Shown here piece after piece: positions 33,492 to 47,357 of a stretch of DNA of 64,000 nucleotides. The notes under the pieces were generated by a model, which saw nothing but the letters and a program-made list of their open reading frames with translations, did not search any database and was not told the origin of the DNA. Position numbers and translations under genes: made by a program. The DNA is from Burkholderia ubonensis (GTDB lineage: Bacteria; Pseudomonadota; Gammaproteobacteria; Burkholderiales; Burkholderiaceae). Numbering within the stretch: position 1 is the stretch's first letter; each line of letters opens with the position of its first letter. The stretch is taken from NCBI RefSeq assembly GCF_902833085.1, contig NZ_CADFEB010000014.1, forward strand, positions 124,001 through 188,000. The letters are read 5' to 3'.

Positions 33492-35252
33492 ATGACCCAA
33501 TCGACCCCTACCGCCCCCGACGCGCCGCAGGACGAGCGCCCGGTTTCCGCGTGGAGCCTAATCAAGCCCTACTGGGTCTCGTCCGAATGGAAGATCGCAT
33601 GGGGATTGCTCGTCACGATCGTCGTGATCAATCTCTGCGTCGTCTGGATCAACGTCAAGCTGAACAAGTGGAACGCGCAGTTCTACAACGCGCTGCAGTC
33701 GAAGGACGTCCACGACTTCCCGAGCCTGCTGATGCAGTTCTCGGCGCTCGCGTTCGGCTTCATCATCCTTGCCGTGTACGGCCGCTACCTGCGCCAGATG
33801 CTCGGGTTCCGCTGGCGCCAGTGGCTCACCGAGCGCTTTCTCGGCCAGTGGCTCGGCGACCGTGCGTTCTACCGGATCGAACGCGACCGCCTCGCCGACA
33901 ACCCCGACCAGCGGATCACCGACGACCTGCAGTCGTTCGCGACGACCACGCTCGCGCTGTCGCTCGACCTGCTGTCGACGGTCGTCACGCTCGTGTCGTT
34001 CATCACGATCCTGTGGTCGCTCGCCGGCGCGCTGACGTTCACGCTCGGCGCCACGCCGATCGCGATTCCCGGCTACATGGTGTGGGCGGCCGCGCTGTAC
34101 GCGGTGGTCGGCTCGCTGATCATCCAGAAGGTCGGCCATCCGCTCGTGTCGATCAACTACCAGCAGCAGCGCGTCGAGGCGGACTTCCGCTTCGGGCTGA
34201 TCCGCGTGCGCGAGAACGCCGAGCAGATCGCGTTCTACGACGGCGAGGACACTGAAAACGGCAACGCGCGCAACCTGTTCATGCGCATCCGCGACAACTG
34301 GTGGCGCGTGATGAAGTACACGAAGCGGCTCACGTTCGTGCTGAGCTTCTACGGCCAGATCGCGATCATCTTCCCGCTCGTCGTGGCCGCGCCGCGCTAC
34401 TTCGCGGGCGCGTTCTCGTTCGGCGTGCTGATGCAGATCTCGTCCGCGTTCAACACCGTCAGCGACTCGTTCTCCTGGTTCATCAACAGTTACAGCACGC
34501 TCGTCGAATGGCGCGCGACCGTCAACCGTCTGCGCGAATTCAAGCGCGTGATGCGCGCGTCGCACCTGAAGGAAAGCGTGTCGCCCGCGACCGAGCACGG
34601 CGGCATCAACCTGCATTACGTCGATAGCGAGCGTCTGTCGACGTCGTCGCTCAAGCTCGCGCTGCCGAACGGCAACGCGCTCGCCGACATCGGCAGCGTC
34701 ACGATCGAGCCCGGTTCGCGCTGGCTCGTGATCGGCAAGTCGGGCTCCGGCAAGAGCACGTTCATGCGCGCGCTCGCGGGGCTCTGGCCGTTCGGCGACG
34801 GTGCGATCGACGCGCCGGTCAGCGCGCGGATGATGTTCGTGCCGCAGACGAGCTACCTGCCGATCGGCACGCTGAAGGCCGCGCTCACCTATCCGGCCAC
34901 GGCCGACGCATTCAGCGACGACGCATGCCGCGACGCGCTGCGCGCATGCCGGCTCGAAGGGTACGTCGACCGGCTCGACGAGACCGCGCACTGGACCCGC
35001 GTGCTGTCGCCGGGCGAGCAGCAGCGACTTGCCGGCGCGCGCGTGCTGCTGCACAAGCCGGACTTCCTGTTCCTCGACGAAGCGACGAGCGCGCTCGACG
35101 CGGACAACGAAGCGCGCCTCTATCACCTGTTCAACGAGCGGCTGCCGCAGGCCGCGATCGTCAGCATCGCGCACCGCGAATCGCTCGCGGCGTACCACGG
35201 CGGCACGATCAACGTCGAACGCGTGAGCGACAGCGACAAGGTCGCTGCGTAA
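33492..35252 (+). CDS. SbmA/BacA-like (YddA-type) ABC transporter, fused membrane and ATPase domains
   Basis: The protein is 586 residues from the ATG at 33492, with AGGAAG upstream. It has an N-terminal ABC_membrane_2 domain with about six segments (WGLLVTIVVINLCVVWINV, ALAFGFIILAVYGRYL and others) including the family-type RWRQWLTERFLGQWL, then an ATPase domain: Walker A GKSGSGKSTF, signature LSPGEQQRLAGAR, Walker B FLFLDEATSALD, AHRES. SbmA/BacA relatives import peptides or very-long-chain lipids; relatives with their own NBD are called YddA. The substrate is not known. It is on the plus strand, against the trend. Confidence 0.9.
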   Translation: MTQSTPTAPDAPQDERPVSAWSLIKPYWVSSEWKIAWGLLVTIVVINLCVVWINVKLNKWNAQFYNALQSKDVHDFPSLLMQFSALAFGFIILAVYGRYLRQMLGFRWRQWLTERFLGQWLGDRAFYRIERDRLADNPDQRITDDLQSFATTTLALSLDLLSTVVTLVSFITILWSLAGALTFTLGATPIAIPGYMVWAAALYAVVGSLIIQKVGHPLVSINYQQQRVEADFRFGLIRVRENAEQIAFYDGEDTENGNARNLFMRIRDNWWRVMKYTKRLTFVLSFYGQIAIIFPLVVAAPRYFAGAFSFGVLMQISSAFNTVSDSFSWFINSYSTLVEWRATVNRLREFKRVMRASHLKESVSPATEHGGINLHYVDSERLSTSSLKLALPNGNALADIGSVTIEPGSRWLVIGKSGSGKSTFMRALAGLWPFGDGAIDAPVSARMMFVPQTSYLPIGTLKAALTYPATADAFSDDACRDALRACRLEGYVDRLDETAHWTRVLSPGEQQRLAGARVLLHKPDFLFLDEATSALDADNEARLYHLFNERLPQAAIVSIAHRESLAAYHGGTINVERVSDSDKVAA

Positions 35253-35316
35253 TCGCCCGGGCAGCCGGCCGGTGCGCATCGCGCGTCCCGGCCGCCCGCC
35301 CGGCACGGCCCCCCGC

Positions 35317-35901
35317 CTACGCCGGCAGCGGGCCCTCTCCTTTTCCCTCCGCATCCGCCAGCGCAAGCGGCGCCGACACCAGCGGGCGATGCGACGCCCC
35401 CGTGTGCGACAGCACGCTTTCGAACAACGTCAGCGCTTCGAAATGCAATTCGACCGGCTGGCGCAGCTCGCCGCCGTGCGCCGGCTGCCCGACCGCGTCG
35501 TGCGGCAGCCGCGCGAGCGTCACGTGCGGCCGAAATGGCCGGCGATCGGTCGGCATGCCGACGTCCCGCAACGCGGCCACCAGCGCGTCGTTCAGCGCGA
35601 CCAGCGCCGGCTCGACGCCGAGCTCCGCGACGATCAGGCGCGCCTTCGGCAGACTCGGCCACCACGCAAGCCGCTCGACCTGCTGCAGCGGCAATGCGTG
35701 CGCGGCCGCCAGCGCCGGCAGCCGCGCGGCGAGCGCGTCGCACCGGTCGCGCTCGATCGCGCCGAGAAACGCGAGCGTCACGTGCAGCTGCTCCGGCTGC
35801 GTGCGACGCGCGCCGCGCGTGACCGGCAGCGCGTGCAATGCGTCGCGCGACGCCGCGTCGGGCATCAGCGCGACGAATGCACGGAGCCGGTCGCCGTTCA
35901 T
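35317..35901 (-). CDS. thpR: RNA 2',3'-cyclic phosphodiesterase (ThpR/LigT)
   Basis: The protein is 194 residues from the ATG at 35901. The two HxTx motifs of the 2H phosphoesterase family are HVTLAF near residue 40 and HVTLAR near residue 125. It opens 2',3'-cyclic phosphate RNA ends (and related nucleotides) to 2'-phosphates. The start is two bases from the AGCS stop, so the two genes may be transcribed together. Confidence 0.9.
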   Translation of the reverse strand: MNGDRLRAFVALMPDAASRDALHALPVTRGARRTQPEQLHVTLAFLGAIERDRCDALAARLPALAAAHALPLQQVERLAWWPSLPKARLIVAELGVEPALVALNDALVAALRDVGMPTDRRPFRPHVTLARLPHDAVGQPAHGGELRQPVELHFEALTLFESVLSHTGASHRPLVSAPLALADAEGKGEGPLPA

Positions 35902-35903
35902 GG

Positions 35904-37391
35904 TCAGTTGGCCGCGACGCCCGTCGCGACGCCGGTCGCAGACGCTGCCGCCGGACGCCGCGGCAGCGGGCCGTGCTCGCCCCACACATCCTTCGGCAGC
36001 ACGTGCGTCAGCTCCGGAATCGTGTTGCGCGTGAACACCGGATCGGCAATGCCTGCGGCGCGCTGGCGACGGTAATCGCGCCACGCGGCGTGCGCGTGCT
36101 TGCCGAGCGCGAGGATCGCGATCAGGTTGATGATCGCCATCAGGCCCATGCTGGTATCGGCCATTGCCCACACGAGCGGCAGCTGGCCGACGCTGCCGAA
36201 CATCACCATTCCGAGCACCGCGATGCGGAACACCGGCAGCACGCCGCGCCGCTTCGTGATGAAGTCGACGTTGCCCTCCGCATACGCGTAGTTGCCGATC
36301 ACCGACGAGAACGCGAGGAAGAAGATCGCGACCGCCATGTAGATGCCGCCCCAGTCGCCGACGTGGCTCGAGATCGCGCGCTGCGTGAGCGCCGCGCCCT
36401 CCATGCCGGTGCCGAGCTCGTACTGGCCGGACAGCAGGATCACGAATGCGGTCGCGCTGCAGATCACGATCGTGTCGACGAACACGCCGAGCATCTGGAT
36501 CAGTCCCTGCGCGACCGGATGCCGGGTGCTGGCGGTCGCCGCCGCGTTCGGTGCACTGCCCATGCCGGCTTCGTTCGAGAACAGCCCGCGCTTCACGCCG
36601 ATCGCGATCGCCTGGCTGACCGCATAGCCTGTCAGGCCGCCCGCCGCCTGCTCGAGGCCGAACGCGCTCTTCACGATCAGCACGATCACGTCCGGCACCA
36701 TCGCGATGTGCGTCGCGACCGCGTAGACCGCGAGCGCGAGGTAGCCGATCGCCATCAGCGGCACGATCACCTGCGCGACGGTCGCGATCCGGCGGATCCC
36801 GCCGAAGATGATCGGCGCGGTCAGCAGCACGAGGGCAAGGCCGACGGTCTCGCGGCTCCAGCCGAACGACGTATGGAACGCTTCGGCGATCGCGTTCGCC
36901 TGCACCGCGTTGAACACGAAGCCGAATGCGAGGATCAGCGACAGCGAGAACAGCACGCCGAAGCCGCGCGAGCGCAGGCCCTGCTGGATGTAGTACGCGG
37001 GGCCGCCGCGATAGGTGCCGTCGGGATGCGAGACCTTGAAGATCTGCGCGAGCGTCGCCTCGACGAACGCGGACGACATGCCGACGAGCGCCGTCATCCA
37101 CATCCAGAAGATCGCGCCCGGCCCGCCGACGGTCAGCGCGACCGCGACGCCGGCGATGTTGCCGGTGCCGACGCGGCTCGCGAGCCCGGTCGCGAACGCC
37201 TGGAACGACGAGATGCCGCCCGGCTCGCCCTTGCTGCCGACCAGCTTCATGCTGAGGAACAGCGCCTTCAGCTGGATCATCCGGAACCGCAGCGTGAACC
37301 ACGCGCCCGCGCCGAGCAGCAGCGCGATCAGCACGTAGTTCCACAACACGCCGTTGACGGCGTCGATCAGCCCTTGCACGAGTGCTTCCAT
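35904..37391 (-). CDS. AGCS-family sodium:alanine (amino acid) symporter
   Basis: The protein is 495 residues from the ATG at 37391, which has AAGGA upstream; an in-frame ATG at 37406 is less likely. About ten hydrophobic segments are seen, with the AGCS-type stretches ASRVGTGNIAGVAVALTVGG and NEAGMGSAPNAAATAST. It takes up alanine or glycine with Na+ across the inner membrane. The exact amino acid cannot be read from sequence. Confidence 0.93.
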   Translation of the reverse strand: MEALVQGLIDAVNGVLWNYVLIALLLGAGAWFTLRFRMIQLKALFLSMKLVGSKGEPGGISSFQAFATGLASRVGTGNIAGVAVALTVGGPGAIFWMWMTALVGMSSAFVEATLAQIFKVSHPDGTYRGGPAYYIQQGLRSRGFGVLFSLSLILAFGFVFNAVQANAIAEAFHTSFGWSRETVGLALVLLTAPIIFGGIRRIATVAQVIVPLMAIGYLALAVYAVATHIAMVPDVIVLIVKSAFGLEQAAGGLTGYAVSQAIAIGVKRGLFSNEAGMGSAPNAAATASTRHPVAQGLIQMLGVFVDTIVICSATAFVILLSGQYELGTGMEGAALTQRAISSHVGDWGGIYMAVAIFFLAFSSVIGNYAYAEGNVDFITKRRGVLPVFRIAVLGMVMFGSVGQLPLVWAMADTSMGLMAIINLIAILALGKHAHAAWRDYRRQRAAGIADPVFTRNTIPELTHVLPKDVWGEHGPLPRRPAAASATGVATGVAAN

Positions 37392-37744
37392 CCAGTGTCC
37401 TTTCAAATGGGGTCAATCATGGTCGGCTGCGCGTGGCGCGCCGGAGGGACGACATGATATGACAATTCGCAAGGTTTATTACAAAACGAAAGAAATAGAG
37501 ATGTCGAAAAATCGCAGCTGAATGTCATCAGGTTAGACGACACTTCGCGAAAATGCGGGCCACTGACGCGGCCACGCAACCAGGGCTGGCAGCAGGCTCA
37601 CGCTCACTCAGTGGGAAAATCCGGTCGTCGAAATGTCTTCGGATGCCGCTCGCCCGACACGAGACCGGAGACCGCTCCGGATCACCGCAGCAGGACGCGA
37701 GGGGGATTCAACTTCACCGACCAGAACCCTATCCGGACGCGTTC
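37392..37744. other. Intergenic region between the symporter and a small membrane protein
   Basis: This 353-base stretch has no convincing gene. A locally AT-rich part at 37455-37520 (TTATTACAAAACG, AAAGAAATAGAG) probably contains the promoter(s) of the two divergent genes. I see no repeat or RNA element in it. Confidence 0.45.
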
Positions 37745-38119
37745 ATGATCTCGGCCATCCTTCGCCACGCCATTCGCCTCGCACTAATGCTCGTCGCTGC
37801 AGCCATCGCGTTCGTCGTGTTGTTCATTGCCGTCGCCGGGATTGCCCGCTACGAGCGGGACGACCGCCATTGTCCCGACGCGCCGCTCGCGGCACTCGAG
37901 GCAAAAATTCTCACGTTCGTCAAAGCGAACGGTATCGATCCGGACGAAATCGAATTCATCGGCATGCCCCGCTACCATGCCGACAAGCTCGGCTGGTGGG
38001 GATTCGATCTGAAATCTCGCAAAGCAAGCTACGTGGCCACGATCGATTGCGAGCATCGCGTCACGGGCTTCGGGAAAATCCAGATGTTTCCGCTCGAACC
38101 GGCAACGCCGACGCAATAG
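37745..38119 (+). CDS. Hypothetical inner-membrane anchored protein
   Basis: The protein is 124 residues from the ATG at 37745. One N-terminal membrane segment (LALMLVAAAIAFVVLFIAVAG) precedes a soluble part of about 85 residues that contains two cysteines (HCPDAP and DCEHRVTG). The frame is open further upstream to 37553, but the hydrophobic start makes 37745 the likely one. No family is recognised; the soluble part is probably periplasmic. Confidence 0.6.
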   Translation: MISAILRHAIRLALMLVAAAIAFVVLFIAVAGIARYERDDRHCPDAPLAALEAKILTFVKANGIDPDEIEFIGMPRYHADKLGWWGFDLKSRKASYVATIDCEHRVTGFGKIQMFPLEPATPTQ

Positions 38120-38180
38120 CGTCGCTCGCCGGCCGGCATCGAACCGCACACGGTTGGTCCGTGGCCGCCAGTCGGTCCAC

Positions 38181-38216
38181 AAAAAAAACCGGGCGCCCTC
38201 TCGGACGCCCGGCTTT
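38181..38216 (-). terminator. Rho-independent terminator after gltD
   Basis: CCGGGCG (38189-38195) pairs with CGCCCGG (38206-38212). On the minus strand it is followed by TTTTTTTT (38181-38188), 26 bases after the gltD stop. Confidence 0.85.
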
Positions 38217-38241
38217 CATCGAAACCCGCTCGCGATGATAC

Positions 38242-39708
38242 TCAGCGCGGCAGTTCCGAATGCCCCATCAGGTATGCATCGACCGACCGCGCGCATTGCC
38301 GGCCTTCGCGGATCGCCCACACCACGAGCGACTGGCCGCGGCGCATGTCGCCCGCCGCGAACACCTTGTCGACCGACGTGTAATACGCGCGATCGCCTTC
38401 GGTCGCCGCACGCGCGTTGCCGCGCGCGTCCTTGTCGACGCCGAATGCCTCGAGCACCGGAGAAGCCGGCTGCGTGAAGCCCATTGCGAGCAGCACGAGG
38501 TCGGCCTTCATCTCGAATTCCGAGCCCGGCACTTCCTGCATCTTGCCGTCCTTCCACTCGACGCGCGCCGCGATCAGCTTCTCGACCTTGCCGTTCTTGC
38601 CTTCGAAGCGCTTCGTCGCGACCGCCCAGTCACGCTCGCAGCCTTCCTCGTGCGACGACGACGTGCGCAGCTTGATCGGCCAGTACGGCCACACGAGCGG
38701 CTTGTTTTCCTCTTCGGGCGGCTGCGGCAGCAGCTCGAACTGCGTGACGCCCTTCGCGCCGTGACGGTTCGACGTGCCGACGCAGTCCGAACCCGTGTCG
38801 CCGCCGCCGATCACGACGACGTGCTTGCCCTTCGCGAGCAGCTGGTCGACGAGTTTGTCGCCGGCGTTCACGCGGTTCTGCTGCGGCAGGAAGTCCATCG
38901 CGTAGTGGATGCCGGCCAGCTCGCGGCCCGGCACCGGCAGGTCGCGCGGCGTTTCCGAGCCGCCCGCGATCACCACCGCGTCGAACTCCTCCTTCAGCGT
39001 CGCCGGCGAAATGGTTTCCTTCGCCATGTTGCCGATCGAGTCCGGCAGCGCGTCCTTGCCGATGAACACGCTGGTGCGGAACGTCACGCCTTCCGCTTCC
39101 ATCTGGCGCATCCGGCGGTCGATCAGCCACTTCTCGAGCTTGAAGTCGGGAATCCCGTAGCGCAGCAGGCCGCCGATCCGGTCGCTCTTCTCGAACACCG
39201 TCACGTCATGGCCCGCGCGCGCGAGCTGCTGCGCGGCGGCGAGGCCCGCGGGGCCGGAGCCGACGACCGCGACCTTCTTGCCCGTCTTGTGCGCGGCCGG
39301 CTGCGGCTGCACCCAGCCTTCCGCCCATGCCTTGTCGATGATCGCGTGCTCGATCGACTTGATGCCGACCGGGTCGTCGTTGATCCCGAGCGTGCACGCC
39401 GCTTCGCACGGCGCCGGGCAGATGCGGCCCGTGAACTCCGGGAAGTTGTTGGTCGAATGCAGGACTTCGATCGCCTGCTGCCAGTCCTGGCGATACACCA
39501 GGTCGTTGAAGTCCGGGATGATGTTGTTGACCGGGCAGCCGTTGTTGCAGAACGGGATGCCGCAATCCATGCAGCGCGCGCCCTGGACCTTCGCGTCCGC
39601 GTCGGACAGCGCCTGGACGAATTCCTTGTAATGCTTCACGCGCGTGAGCGGTGCCTCGTACGCCTCGTGGCGGCGTTCGAACTCCAGAAAACCGGTTGCC
39701 TTGCCCAT
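38242..39708 (-). CDS. gltD: Glutamate synthase small subunit
   Basis: The protein is 488 residues. It has an N-terminal cysteine-rich Fe-S region (CMDCGIPFCNNGCP), the FAD site GSGPAGLAAAQQLA, and the NADPH site GGGDTGSDCVG. It passes NADPH electrons to GltB for glutamate formation from glutamine and 2-oxoglutarate. It follows gltB by 85 bases. Confidence 0.97.
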   Translation of the reverse strand: MGKATGFLEFERRHEAYEAPLTRVKHYKEFVQALSDADAKVQGARCMDCGIPFCNNGCPVNNIIPDFNDLVYRQDWQQAIEVLHSTNNFPEFTGRICPAPCEAACTLGINDDPVGIKSIEHAIIDKAWAEGWVQPQPAAHKTGKKVAVVGSGPAGLAAAQQLARAGHDVTVFEKSDRIGGLLRYGIPDFKLEKWLIDRRMRQMEAEGVTFRTSVFIGKDALPDSIGNMAKETISPATLKEEFDAVVIAGGSETPRDLPVPGRELAGIHYAMDFLPQQNRVNAGDKLVDQLLAKGKHVVVIGGGDTGSDCVGTSNRHGAKGVTQFELLPQPPEEENKPLVWPYWPIKLRTSSSHEEGCERDWAVATKRFEGKNGKVEKLIAARVEWKDGKMQEVPGSEFEMKADLVLLAMGFTQPASPVLEAFGVDKDARGNARAATEGDRAYYTSVDKVFAAGDMRRGQSLVVWAIREGRQCARSVDAYLMGHSELPR

Positions 39709-39793
39709 AAGGTGCTCTTCTGATTCCGTGTATCGGGTGGGGGAGCCGCGCGGCCCGTCAGGCGCGCGCGGCCTCTGCTGTGTCGTTCGTCGC

Positions 39794-44497
<4,704 letters not shown>

Positions 44498-44629
44498 GGG
44501 GACACCGTCGTAAAGGGGCCTCGAGGGCCGTTGAACCATTTTCTTGTTGCCGCCGTTTCCGGCTCCGGCAGGAGTCGGCGCGGCCGACAGTGGGCTGGGC
44601 AGGCTTCGCCCGGAACCACCGGAATTCGG

Positions 44630-44659
44630 AATATACGCGACGAATCAAAGGAATAGCAA
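44630..44659 (-). promoter_or_regulatory. Candidate sigma70 promoter of gltB
   Basis: On the minus strand, TTGCTA (44654-44659) and TATATT (44630-44635) are spaced 18 bases apart, in an AT-rich pocket about 135 bases upstream of the gltB start. A near-perfect -10 with a 4/6 -35 is plausible but unproven. Confidence 0.4.
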
Positions 44660-44740
44660 CAAAAACCGCTTGATGTGACCCCGTTTAAACGGATGCATCG
44701 ATCTGGTGCCATTTTATTGGGGCCGTATCGTTTTGGTGCA

Positions 44741-44767
44741 AAAAGAAGCGGCGCTCACGGCGCCGCC
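44741..44767 (-). terminator. Terminator after the RAYT-family gene
   Basis: GCGGCGC (44748-44754) pairs with GCGCCGC (44760-44766). On the minus strand it is followed by TTCTTTTTG, 22 bases after the stop of the gene. Confidence 0.8.
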
Positions 44768-44788
44768 TCCTGGTCCGCCTGCCCGCGC

Positions 44789-45502
44789 CTATTGCTGGAT
44801 CGGCGGTGTGTTCTCGCGCACCTTTCGAGGGCGTCCGCGCGGCAGCGGCGACACGCGCCGGTTTGCGGTGCGCGCCGCCCATTCGCGATAGGTCTCGCCG
44901 CCGAGCACCCAGCCCTTCAGCGTCGCCTGCTGCAGCTGGTCGGCCTGCCGCTCGTCGAGCGGCTGCTCGCACAGCTCCTTGTACGCGCGCTGCCGTTCGA
45001 ACGGCGTATTGCCGAGCGCCCAGTAGAGCGGATGGTCGGTGATCAGGCTGTCGACGGTGAGCCCGACGTGATGCCGGTAGCTCGACCACCGATAGGCGTC
45101 GGGCGTCGCGCCGAGCTGCGCGCGCACCGGGCTCAGCTCGACCACGCGGCTCGCGAGCAGGAAATATCGCTCACCTTCGATCACCGTCGCGCGATAGCGG
45201 CCTTCCCACAGGGTGCCGCGCCGCGAATAGCGGCGGTTGAAATGCGCGACGTAGCGACGTCCGACCGCCTGCATCGCCTTCGGCAGGCTGGCCTCGTCGC
45301 TCGGCGTCACGAGCAGCTGCACCTGGCGCGGCAACAGCACGTACGCGTGCACCGCCAGATGATGATCGCGCGCCGCGGCCTTCAGGCAATCGATGAAGAG
45401 CTCGTAGTCCTGGTCGTCGACGAACGCGGGTTGCTGATCCAGGCCGCGCAATATCACGTGCTGCGGCTGGTCGGGAACGTAGAGTCGTGCTAACCGTGCC
45501 AT
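44789..45502 (-). CDS. REP-associated tyrosine transposase (RAYT) family protein with substituted active-site residues
   Basis: The protein is 237 residues from the ATG at 45502 (MARLARLYVPDQP). It follows the Y1_Tnp/RAYT family over its whole length: QPQHVILRGLDQQ, HAYVLLP, LLVTPSDEASL, RYVAHFNRRYSRRGTLWEGRYRA, ELSPVRA and WSSYRHHVGL, with a basic C-terminal RGRPRK (AT-hook-like). The HUH metal-binding pair, normally HVH in NHVHLL, reads QVQ (Gln60, Gln62). The tyrosine normally in the RYIELNP-like helix also appears replaced (RVVELSP, Val120). Transposase chemistry should therefore be lost, though the gene is intact. No REP-like palindromic arrays are seen around it. It could be a domesticated DNA-binding protein; this is inference. 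Confidence 0.85.
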   Translation of the reverse strand: MARLARLYVPDQPQHVILRGLDQQPAFVDDQDYELFIDCLKAAARDHHLAVHAYVLLPRQVQLLVTPSDEASLPKAMQAVGRRYVAHFNRRYSRRGTLWEGRYRATVIEGERYFLLASRVVELSPVRAQLGATPDAYRWSSYRHHVGLTVDSLITDHPLYWALGNTPFERQRAYKELCEQPLDERQADQLQQATLKGWVLGGETYREWAARTANRRVSPLPRGRPRKVRENTPPIQQ

Positions 45503-45693
45503 GCTGAATGTCCGTTTGATCGCGTTAGGAAATACCCGAAGGTCCAATTGTGCGCACTTGCGTAGAATCCTCCCGCTCTCGCGCTGAATCGTACGGTCGT
45601 GCGAATCCTAGGGAGAAAACTCTAACTTACAAGCTTGTTTGGTTTTAAACGCAGTAGTCATAATGAGCACGCCTTTGATCGGAGGAGACAAAA

Positions 45694-46425
45694 TTGAAAC
45701 GAAAACTGGCCATTACGGGGGCCGCAGCGCTCGCGTTCACGTTCGCGGGTAGCACGGCACACGCGCAATCCGCAGGTAGCTTTTACGTCAGCACCGGCTG
45801 GCTCCATCTTTCGCCGCAGGACAGCAGCGATCCGCTGTTCGTCTACCGTGTCGGCGGAACGCCCGTCAACCAAGCCGTTCCCGGTACCGGTGCAGGCATC
45901 AGTGATGCCGACACCATCGGCCTCGCAGCGGGCTATTTCGTCACCGACCACATCTCCACCGAATTCATCGCCGGGATACCACCGAAGTTCGACATTACCG
46001 GCAAGGGTCGGTTCGAAAATTTCGGCGTGCTCGGTCGCGCGTATCAGTGGAGCCCTGCAGTGCTGCTCCGATACCACTTCAACGAAGCCAACGCCAAGTT
46101 CCGGCCGTACGTCGGCATCGGCGCGACGTACGTGTGGTTCACCGGCGCGAAGATCACGAACGGCGCGTTCGAGAACGGCGTGCTCGGCGGCCCGACCAGC
46201 GCGACGACCAGCAACCAGTGGGCGCCCGTCTTCAACGCCGGCTTCACGTACAACTTCACCGACCACTGGTTTGCCGGCCTGTCGATTTCGTACATCCCGG
46301 TGAGCGTCACCGCAACCTTCACGTCGGCGAAGCGGACCCAGGTCGGCACCCTGACCGAAACGTCGAAGGCCAAGATCAACCTCAACCCGATCGTCACGTA
46401 CCTTAACGTCGGCTACCGTTTCTAA
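45694..46425 (+). CDS. ompW: OmpW-family outer-membrane protein
   Basis: The protein is 243 residues from a TTG at 45694, chosen because GGAGGAG at 45681-45687 is spaced correctly and a signal peptide follows (MKRKLAITGAAALAFTFAGS, cut after AHA). It is an eight-stranded barrel with amphipathic strands, ending in YLNVGYRF with the terminal Phe used for barrel assembly. OmpW porins carry small hydrophobic molecules and respond to stress, but the substrate is unknown here. Confidence 0.93.
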   Translation: MKRKLAITGAAALAFTFAGSTAHAQSAGSFYVSTGWLHLSPQDSSDPLFVYRVGGTPVNQAVPGTGAGISDADTIGLAAGYFVTDHISTEFIAGIPPKFDITGKGRFENFGVLGRAYQWSPAVLLRYHFNEANAKFRPYVGIGATYVWFTGAKITNGAFENGVLGGPTSATTSNQWAPVFNAGFTYNFTDHWFAGLSISYIPVSVTATFTSAKRTQVGTLTETSKAKINLNPIVTYLNVGYRF

Positions 46426-46508
46426 GCGTAGTCGAATATTTGGGGAATGGTTAATCCCGCTGCAATTTGTAGCGGAATTTTCCTGGCGTTACCCCTCCGC
46501 AAAGCAGA

Positions 46509-46546
46509 ACGCCCCGGACGGAAACCCGCCGGGGCGTCGTTTTTTC
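46509..46546 (+). terminator. Rho-independent terminator after ompW
   Basis: ACGCCCCGG (46509-46517) pairs with CCGGGGCGT (46529-46537), followed by CGTTTTTTC. Confidence 0.88.
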
Positions 46547-46562
46547 GCGTCAGATTCGCTCG

Positions 46563-47327
46563 CTAGAGGATTCCGTCCAGCGCATGCGGGCCGATCAGGT
46601 CGATCCGGTCGGTGCAGACCGCGTCGACGCCCCAGCGCACGAGCTCGCGCGCCCGTTCGGGGTCATTGACCGTGTAAACCAGGATGCGCAGCCCGGCCGC
46701 CTTGATCGCGCGCACGAGCGGCTCGTCGAGCCGTGTGTGGTCCGCGTGCAGCGACACGCAGCCGAGCGCGTCGACCGCCTGCGCGTACCAGTCGTCCGGC
46801 ACCGCCTCGTAAAGCATCCCGCACGGCAACTCGGGCGCCGTTTCGCGCGCTTGCTGCAGCGCATCGAAAGAAAACGACGACAACAGCGGCGGCACCGCGG
46901 CGTCGCGCCAGTACGCAGCCGCGTCCGCGGCCACGCGCTGGCCGGTTTCGCGCTCGCGGCCCGGGCACGGCTTGATCTCGACGTTCGCCGCCAGCCCGAG
47001 CGCGATGCAGCGCGCCGCCGCCGCCTCGAACGTCGGCATCCGCTCGCCCGCGAAGCGCGCGTCGAACCACGCGCCGGCGTCGAGCGCCGCGAGTTCCGCG
47101 TAGCGCATTCGCGCCGCCGGCCCGTGGCCGTCCGAGGTCCGGTCGACCGTATCGTCGTGCAGCAGGAACGTGATGTCGTCGGCCGACAGCTTCGCGTCGA
47201 ATTCGACCATCGCGTGGCCGCGCCGCGCGCCTTCGTCGAGCGCGGCGAGCGTGTTCTCCGGTGCGAGCGTGCCGCCGCCGCGATGGGCGACGACGCGCGG
47301 ATAGGGCCAGTCGGTACGGGTTGTCAT
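46563..47327 (-). CDS. ugpQ: Glycerophosphodiester phosphodiesterase
   Basis: The protein is 254 residues. It has the GDPD family motifs HRGG...APENTLAALDEG, VEFDAKLS and HDDTVDRTSDG. It cleaves glycerophosphodiesters to sn-glycerol-3-phosphate and alcohol in the cytoplasm as they enter through UgpBAEC. It is the last gene in the ugp operon. Confidence 0.95.
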   Translation of the reverse strand: MTTRTDWPYPRVVAHRGGGTLAPENTLAALDEGARRGHAMVEFDAKLSADDITFLLHDDTVDRTSDGHGPAARMRYAELAALDAGAWFDARFAGERMPTFEAAAARCIALGLAANVEIKPCPGRERETGQRVAADAAAYWRDAAVPPLLSSFSFDALQQARETAPELPCGMLYEAVPDDWYAQAVDALGCVSLHADHTRLDEPLVRAIKAAGLRILVYTVNDPERARELVRWGVDAVCTDRIDLIGPHALDGIL

Positions 47328-47357
47328 CGTTTTGGTCTCGCGGCAGGTGCTGCAGGG

